Origin: Proteromonas lacertae
Taxonomy: Eukaryota > Sar > Bigyra > Opalinata > Proteromonadidae
Direction: 5' to 3'
DNA: 64,000 nucleotides
NCBI GenBank assembly: GCA_002245135.1
Contig: NGBS01000872.1
Location: forward strand, 186,001-250,000
The translations under genes and the position numbers were made by a program. A model generated the notes under the pieces. That model was not told where the DNA came from and made no database searches. It worked only from the letters and a program-made list of their open reading frames with translations. Positions 58,211 through 64,000 of the stretch are shown in pieces (position 1 is the stretch's first letter; every line of letters begins with the position of its first letter).

Positions 58211-59470
58211 ATGAATACTGAAGAGTTTGAAATATCATATTTAGTATATATTATAACTAATAACAGCTTTAGAATAAACTTATAGAAAAGTCTAAGCCTA
58301 ATAGACAAGCTAATAAACCAATTGTTCCAATTAGAGAAGTTACAAAACAACTTGCAAAATTATTATTGTCGTATATTTTATGCTGCTATGTTTAGTTAAT
58401 AATTTCGAAATATCAACTTGGCAATATAGATATCTTTTAATGTGGAAGCAAAACAGTGAGCATTCATATATTACATCAGAAAAACTTATGGAAATATTAG
58501 ATTTAATCAATGTTCAGATTATACATCAGTTCTTTGCTATTAATAGTATATTTTGTTTATAATATTATTAGACAACAGAGTAACAGCAGAAAATATCGTT
58601 TTGTTTATATGTGTTTTTTGCTTTATGGATGTACATAATACAATTAAGAGTATTGTTAATCATTTATTTTAACTAATTAGTTTTACTCTCTGTATGCAAT
58701 ATTAATAGTAATAGAGTGATAAATCCAAATCTTTTACACAACTTCTTCTTGTCTTTTAACTCTACAAAAGAAGATAAACTAATTAATGATATTTCTCCAA
58801 GTCAGTATTAATATTTCTATTACATTTATATAGACCAGGAGATTATACTCTTCCCATAATAGTAGCAGTAGAAATAATTAAAACAAATGTCGTCTTTAAT
58901 AATGTTATTAATCAAATTAAAGATAATATAATTAAACGTTTTATTACTTATCCTGATTACTACGGTATAATACATAGGCAAGCATATTATGATCAAATAT
59001 CATCTGGTATAGCTGTATCTATACCTTTTGAACCTTGTACAAATAAATGTTACAGAATAGTTTTTACAAATAAACCTTCACCATATTGTACAGAATATAG
59101 ACAAGTATCTGAAGAACTAGATATTGAAAATCTAGCTGCACAAATAGCAGTAGAAATAAGACAGCTATTTGGGTATAGTAGTAGATTATCAAAAGTTAAA
59201 AAACCTTCTCTTAGTTCTAATAATACTAGCCACATGCGTAACTCTGCTATGTTAGATTTACAAAGTCCAATTCCATTAAATGAAAGCATGCAAAATGAAT
59301 CTCATAGAACTCTAAACAGTCTTTCACAAACAGAATCACATATGTCATTTAATCATTTCCTTTATTCATCAGCAAAATATGTTAATGTTAATCACAAAAT
59401 ATCAAGAACAGCTAATTTTATACCAACGATGAATTCTAAAAATAATCTTGCTAAAGTTTTACCTTTGTAA
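58211..59470 (+). CDS. Unknown protein, tandem paralogue 2
   Basis: The continuous partner of the preceding gene, read through five short introns from the start at 58211 (MNTEEFEISYL). A helical N-terminal part carries the EISTWQYRYLLMW and ENIVLFICVFCF motifs. A middle part (about 58835-59180) includes YPDYYGIIHRQAYYDQ and PFEPCTNKCYRIVFTN, then a Ser/Asn-rich tail. The segment NNRVTAENIVLFI could be a degenerate EF-hand-like loop, but key acidic positions are missing. Probably cytosolic; function unknown. The tandem order and shared exon structure point to local duplication. Confidence 0.65.
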
Positions 59471-59593
59471 ATCAGTATATAAGAATAATTGAGTAAATAT
59501 TAGATTTATTTTTTTAGTTAACATTTTGTTTATAGTTTAATAAAATCAACACAATTTATAAAACAGGTTATAAATATTATTATTCTAATTTAT

Positions 59594-61637
59594 TCACGAA
59601 TTACATATCTCAACTTCTTTTTTCAACATATTCATTCTTTTGAATAAATCACCATTCTTAATATTCTTATTTCCAGCTACATACAATCTTTTAAGTAAAG
59701 ATAACTGATTGTAGTTTCTTGTAAAATAATTCAATCCTTCTAAAGTCAAATTGTTATTTTTGAATATAATATCAGTAACAGTCTCTTTAATGTCAACATC
59801 ATTCATAATCATCTCCATTGTTTTATCTCCTACACTCATTCCTTCTAAATCTAACACTTTCCTCTCTTTATCATCATCAAATATGAATATGTATAAAATA
59901 TTCTTAAACATTTGCAATGCTTCATCCCCTATCTTATTATTCACTAATCCTAAGTATTTAAATTGATCTACATCATAATGTAATATTAATTCTGATAATG
60001 ATTTTCCACCTTCTTCACATATGTTATTACTTGTAAGATCCAAAGTGTCCAGATTGGATAAGTTTTCCCATTTAGAGGAAATATATTTAGCACCTACATC
60101 TGTAATATTATTCACTAATATATTATATAATTATATATATATATAATTATATATATATATATACATGATAAATCCAACACTTGTAATTTATTCAAATTAC
60201 TCATATTATTAACCAATAATTCAACTGCATTATCATCTATCTCATTCTCTACGAAAATAGAAATATATATATATATATACGTGGTAATGCTAATACTGTT
60301 AATGTCTTATATATAATATTATTAAAGAATCCTTTAACTCCATCATAACTCATATGAAAACAACTTAAATCTAGATGCTTTAATAAAGGTAAATATTTAG
60401 TATTGTTACTTAATATACTATAAAACATTGATATTTGTTTCTTTAAAAGTCTTCTATATTGAAATGATAAACTAAAAGATCGATCTATAGAGCCAATTAT
60501 AGCTAATGATATTTGATTATATTTATATTTATTATTACATCTCTCAATTATCTTTTTAACATACTCTTTTCTATCATTTGAACAATGATACCACAGTATA
60601 TTCACAATTATAAATATGTAATAAACCTCACCTATACAAATATAACTATTCGCTAATCCACCTAATATATATTTAATTGAATATATTTTTTCATCATTAC
60701 AAGCAATTATGGGTAAATCATTTTCATTGAATAGTTTATTATCTATTCTGAATACTGGATTGTGATATAATTTGAATGAATTATAAGAAAGACTGTTGTG
60801 TTGCTTATATAACTCCATTTTTAGTTCTTCAATAGCTAGCCTCCTATTAGCATCAAATTTAATGAGTTTTTTCAACAATAATTGATATTTAATTGGTAAA
60901 TCAGGGAAACGTAATACATCACATTCTCTATAATCCTTTGTTATTTGATTTAAATTCTTGAAAGTAAAAATGTATTTTTGAGTTAACAAGTAGTATATTA
61001 TACAACCGATATTCCACATATCAGTTTTACAACTAACTTCATAGTCAAATAACTGCTCAGGACTTAAAAAATGAATTATATCACCATATTGATTTTCATC
61101 ATTTGGTCTTATATCATTTAATCCTAAATCTGATAGAAATAAACTACCGTCTTGCTGTATAAATATGTTTGATGGTTTTATATTACCATGATATATAGAC
61201 AATAAGTGTAAATATTTCAAACATGAAATAATTGACTTCAATAGACGCTGAACACCTTCAAATTTAGTTTCTTTATATTCTTTGAAACGATATAATGTTG
61301 CTGGACAATAAGGCATGGAAAATAATAATCCAGTACAGTATTGATTTGTATATACGTCTGTTGGAAAAATATAAGGTATTTCTAGCTTGGATGTAAAATT
61401 ATATTGCTCTATATAACTCAATACCTTTTGACTATTGATATTGGTAATTACCTTATAAATATGGAAACTCTTCTTAAATGAAAAGGATACCTTATATATA
61501 CGTGAAGTATTTTTTGATGATAAAGTTTTTATACTTTTGGCATCTTTTAATAGTTGATTTACTGAATCGTCATTCATAAATTCCATAAAAATGGACCTAC
61601 ATCTGTGTAAAGCATTGTCATATTGGATGCCATTCAT
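59594..61637 (-). CDS. Pseudokinase with C-terminal leucine-rich repeats
   Basis: Begins at 61637. The kinase-like domain (residues about 40-280) has the ATP-Lys in HIYKVIT, a DLGLNDI activation-segment start, a FLSPEQLFDYEVSCKTDMWNIGCI block and a C-lobe Arg in ANRRLAIEEL. The catalytic loop reads YHGNIKPSN, with Asn where the base Asp should be, and there is no Gly-rich loop, so it is probably catalytically dead. After introns at about 60250-60280 and 60115-60165 the chain continues into leucine-rich repeats (LQVLDLSLNNITDVG, LDTLDLTSNNICEEG and more), ending at 59594. The mix suggests a scaffold or receptor-type signalling protein. Confidence 0.75.
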
Positions 61638-61754
61638 ATTTTTATGTGAGAAAGCTTATATAAACAAAAAATATAACAATTAAAAAATAGGCGTTTCTAA
61701 TTATTTGAGTTTTTAATTCTATTTATATCTATAATTACATCAAAATATCTTATT

Positions 61755-62892
61755 TTAACCTAATATTCCAAATATTTGATCACCGTATTTATTAAAATGA
61801 GTTTTTAGTATTTGTTTATCCTCATCACTACCTCCAATGTAATTTATTGATCTTACTTGCATTGTGAACATATTTCTTGGCTCAATATTGAATGCTAACA
61901 TGAAAAATTGTAGTTCCATTTCTTGACTTGTTTGGAATATCCCTTCATCATCTGTACATATGCAAAATGGATATTTCATATCAATTAAATTCTGTATTGT
62001 TGGATGCGCACTTAATGTTGCTAATTGGAGTGTTTTCATGTTTGATGTTGGACAAATCTCAATAGGAATACGTAATTGTGCTAATTTCTCCCATTGTTTG
62101 TTATTTAATACTAAACAATGACCTAATCTATCTGGCTCATATTCTAAAATATCATTCGTGTCTTTTTCTCTATCAATTTCACCACAATGACAAGTAACAT
62201 ATAAATTACAATCTTTACAGAATGAAAATACATCCTGATAAAACTCAAAATCTTCACCATGTGGATCACCTGATAAATCAATTCCTATTACATATTGAGG
62301 ATATTTCTTGTGATAATCATTGCATAATCTCACTGTATGCATGGCTTCAGCTCTAATAAAAAACAAAAATAAAAGAAATTACAAATACATTGTGTTTTTT
62401 CTATTCACACTTAAAATCAGTTTTAATATGATATTGTTGGGTTTATATTCTTGAAATACTTTTAGAATTGTATCAATATATGACTCAAATGTCATTTTAT
62501 TCTTTTCATTTTCTTTTGGAGTTGTTCTTAACTCTAAATACTTCACATTATTATGAACAAAATCATCAATTGCTTCTCTTGTTATTCTTTCAACTATTTC
62601 ATTGCTATTTATAATCACGTTAATTATTCTAAATAAGTCAAAACAACTATTTCACAAAATAAAATGAACAAATACTTACTTTTTTAGACTTCTATCACCA
62701 TTCGCTATTTCTAATGCTTCTTTCGTGCTTTCTATATCATTTGATTTATTTATTAACTCTAAAAGAGTATTTTCTCTAATACAACCTGATAAATGAGCGT
62801 GTAATTCCTTAACATAATAATATTCCATGTCATACAATCTTTGGAACATTGTGAACATATCTATTAACTGATATTGCTCCTATTTCATCCAT
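61755..62892 (-). CDS. ADAL: Adenosine deaminase-like enzyme (ADAL/MAPDA type)
   Basis: A zinc amidohydrolase. The ADAL group deaminates N6-methyl-AMP, while ADA proper acts on adenosine. The start at 62892 and a 28-nt intron ending AAG give the expected YVHNVPKI + ELHAHLSGCI join (zinc His pair). Then DDFVHNNVKYLELRTTP, GIDLSGDP, HCGE (catalytic His/Glu), DRLGH, EICPTSN and CTDDEGIF (zinc Asp) follow, so the active site is complete. LELRTTP and the overall length (about 330 residues) fit ADAL better than ADA. Three introns, cleanly phased. Confidence 0.88.
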
Positions 62893-62986
62893 TTCATTAA
62901 AAACTAAAAAATAGGTGCAAAAATTATCCCAAAAATTTGACTGTTTTTTTCTTATTTATCTGATTTTCACCTGAAAGAAACAAAAT

Positions 62987-64000
62987 ATGGTATTTCCAAG
63001 GAGTGAAAGAAAGCCTTACTTATTTGGGGATCCTACTATTGCAAATCATTTATATGAAGGACAAGATCCTTTTCGATACAAAGATAAACGATTTATACCA
63101 ATATCTCATTTAGATCATTCAGCCATTACATCAGGTAGATACTATTATTTTTGTTATAATAATAGCCACATTCAATTTAGCACCAAACGGACCAGGAGAG
63201 TATGATCCAAATGTAGAAGTACTGAGTACAAAGCATACAATGTGTGTTCCAAAACTAGTTGAACCATTTAGTTATCCTGATGTTACTTCTTTAAATCAGT
63301 ATGAATATTAACACTTATATAATATTTTAAACAATGAAATAGAACACCAGGACCTTGTACTTATGAACCAAAAAGATTAGATCTAAAATCAAGTGTATCC
63401 TACACACTAAAGAGAGATAATCACAGAGAAATACTTGCACCTTCTTCAACACCAGAAGGAATTGCTCCAACCACATATTCGCCCAGAAAACCCAATGCAA
63501 AGCATGTGCCAGGATACCAGTTCTTTCACAAATCACCAAGGTTCAATCACGTAAGTATGGCAAGTACAGAAGCAAATATTGGTCCAGGATCTTATGAAGT
63601 AATGGATACTTTAGCAAAAAGACCATTAACCATACCAAGAGCTTGTAAAGATAAAGATTTAATATATTATAATGTACCAAGACCATTTTCACAGATTAGT
63701 AGAAAGAATTTTGCTGAAGAAAATTATAATGTTAAAACAATACAACAACTTGCAGAAGAAAAGAAAGAAAAGCAAATTGAACATTTGGAAAAGAGGAAAT
63801 TAGCATTGAAAAGAAATCTTCAGAATTATCAAAATAGACAACAAGAGTTATTAGATATGCATGATAAAAGAGCTAAACAAGCCAGGCTTGAGAATATAAG
63901 GAAGAAATGCATATTTTGGTTTAGATATATGACATTAGTAAAGAGTTATAATTGTACGAATGAAATATTAATAAATAATTTCAAAGTAATGACAATGCAG
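62987..64000 (+). CDS. STPGR (SHIPPO-repeat) flagellar protein, cut by window end
   Basis: The start at 62987. Two introns (31 and about 44 nt) lie near 63135-63165 and 63302-63343. Repeats of the P-G-P-x-x-Y type are seen: NGPGEYDPN, TPGPCTYEPK and IGPGSYEVMD, plus PYLFGDP at the start. These are sperm-tail PG-rich repeats of axonemal inner-microtubule proteins (ODF3/STPG group). From about 63740 the chain is a basic coiled coil (LAEEKKEKQIEHLEKRK), then KKCIFWFRYM, and runs off the right edge. It supports a flagellated cell. Confidence 0.82.

Noticed and set aside
1-64000. Ciliate-type reassigned stop codons
   Set aside because: Recognised genes end in TAA, TAG (YIPF6, CEP164) and TGA (SIAE, small block), and none reads through an in-frame stop in conserved sequence.
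1-64000. Transposons, retroelements, virus-like genes, CRISPR arrays
   Set aside because: No reverse transcriptase, integrase, transposase, capsid or regular spacer-repeat pattern was seen; the only repeats are AT runs, coding trinucleotides and Thr/Pro stalks.
1-64000. tRNA or rRNA genes
   Set aside because: No intergenic stretch showed a B-box-like GGTTCGAATCC or recognisable rRNA core; short structured pieces were found only at 41.25-41.64 kb.

Overview
The window is AT-rich nuclear DNA from a unicellular eukaryote. Genes are dense, lie on both strands, and are usually separated by only 50-300 bases. Most are cut by very short spliceosomal introns (about 25-40 nt, many 26-33 nt) that start GTAT and end TAG, so many reading-frame breaks are introns rather than damage. 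TAA, TAG and TGA all serve as stops, which argues for the standard code and against most ciliates. Flagellar and basal-body genes (CEP164-like, ARL2BP-like, an SHIPPO/STPGR protein) imply a flagellated cell. Introns near 31 nt and secreted EGF proteins with a C-P-x-G-x-D-P element recall stramenopiles, especially the Blastocystis/Proteromonas side. That placement is inference only.

Layout. 1-8.1 kb: a cut-off gene with helical domains, a tiny KEN/D-box protein, a USP36-type deubiquitinase, a secreted EGF protein and DENND6. 8.4-18.5 kb: a large bromodomain / PHD-zinc-knuckle-PHD / GNAT chromatin protein, then CAND1, which carries two probable AT-AC (U12-type) introns. 18.8-26.9 kb: a giant type I surface protein with mucin-like stalks. 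27-38.1 kb (minus strand): a full ABCB transporter, XRN1, sialate O-acetylesterase and a second EGF protein. 38.3-46.3 kb (plus strand): mRNA guanylyltransferase, REI1/ZNF622, an apparent C/D snoRNA and an unresolved block, YIPF6 and CEP164. 46.5-54.5 kb: topoisomerase III beta, ARL2BP, a protein with repeated OGFr-like modules, and an intronless cysteine synthase. 54.6-64 kb: a glycosyltransferase-like membrane protein, a tandem pair of unknown paralogues, a pseudokinase-LRR protein, an adenosine deaminase-like enzyme and the start of an STPGR protein.

The genes do not form one pathway; this looks like an ordinary slice of a compact genome. Recurring themes are cilium assembly (CEP164, ARL2BP, STPGR), RNA processing and decay (guanylyltransferase, XRN1, REI1, TOP3B), ubiquitin control (USP36-like, CAND1) and cell-surface/secretory functions (EGF proteins, surface protein, YIPF6, DENND6, SIAE, ABCB).

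Most notable: the reader-writer chromatin protein; the two AT-AC introns in one gene; at least four apparent single-base +1 frame changes in otherwise conserved genes; the OGFr-like repeat protein; the cysteine-rich insertion in an ABCB outer loop; and a shared upstream element, CTGAAACGA followed by a T-rich run. No virus-like or transposable element was recognised. All exon joins were made by eye and may be off by a few bases.
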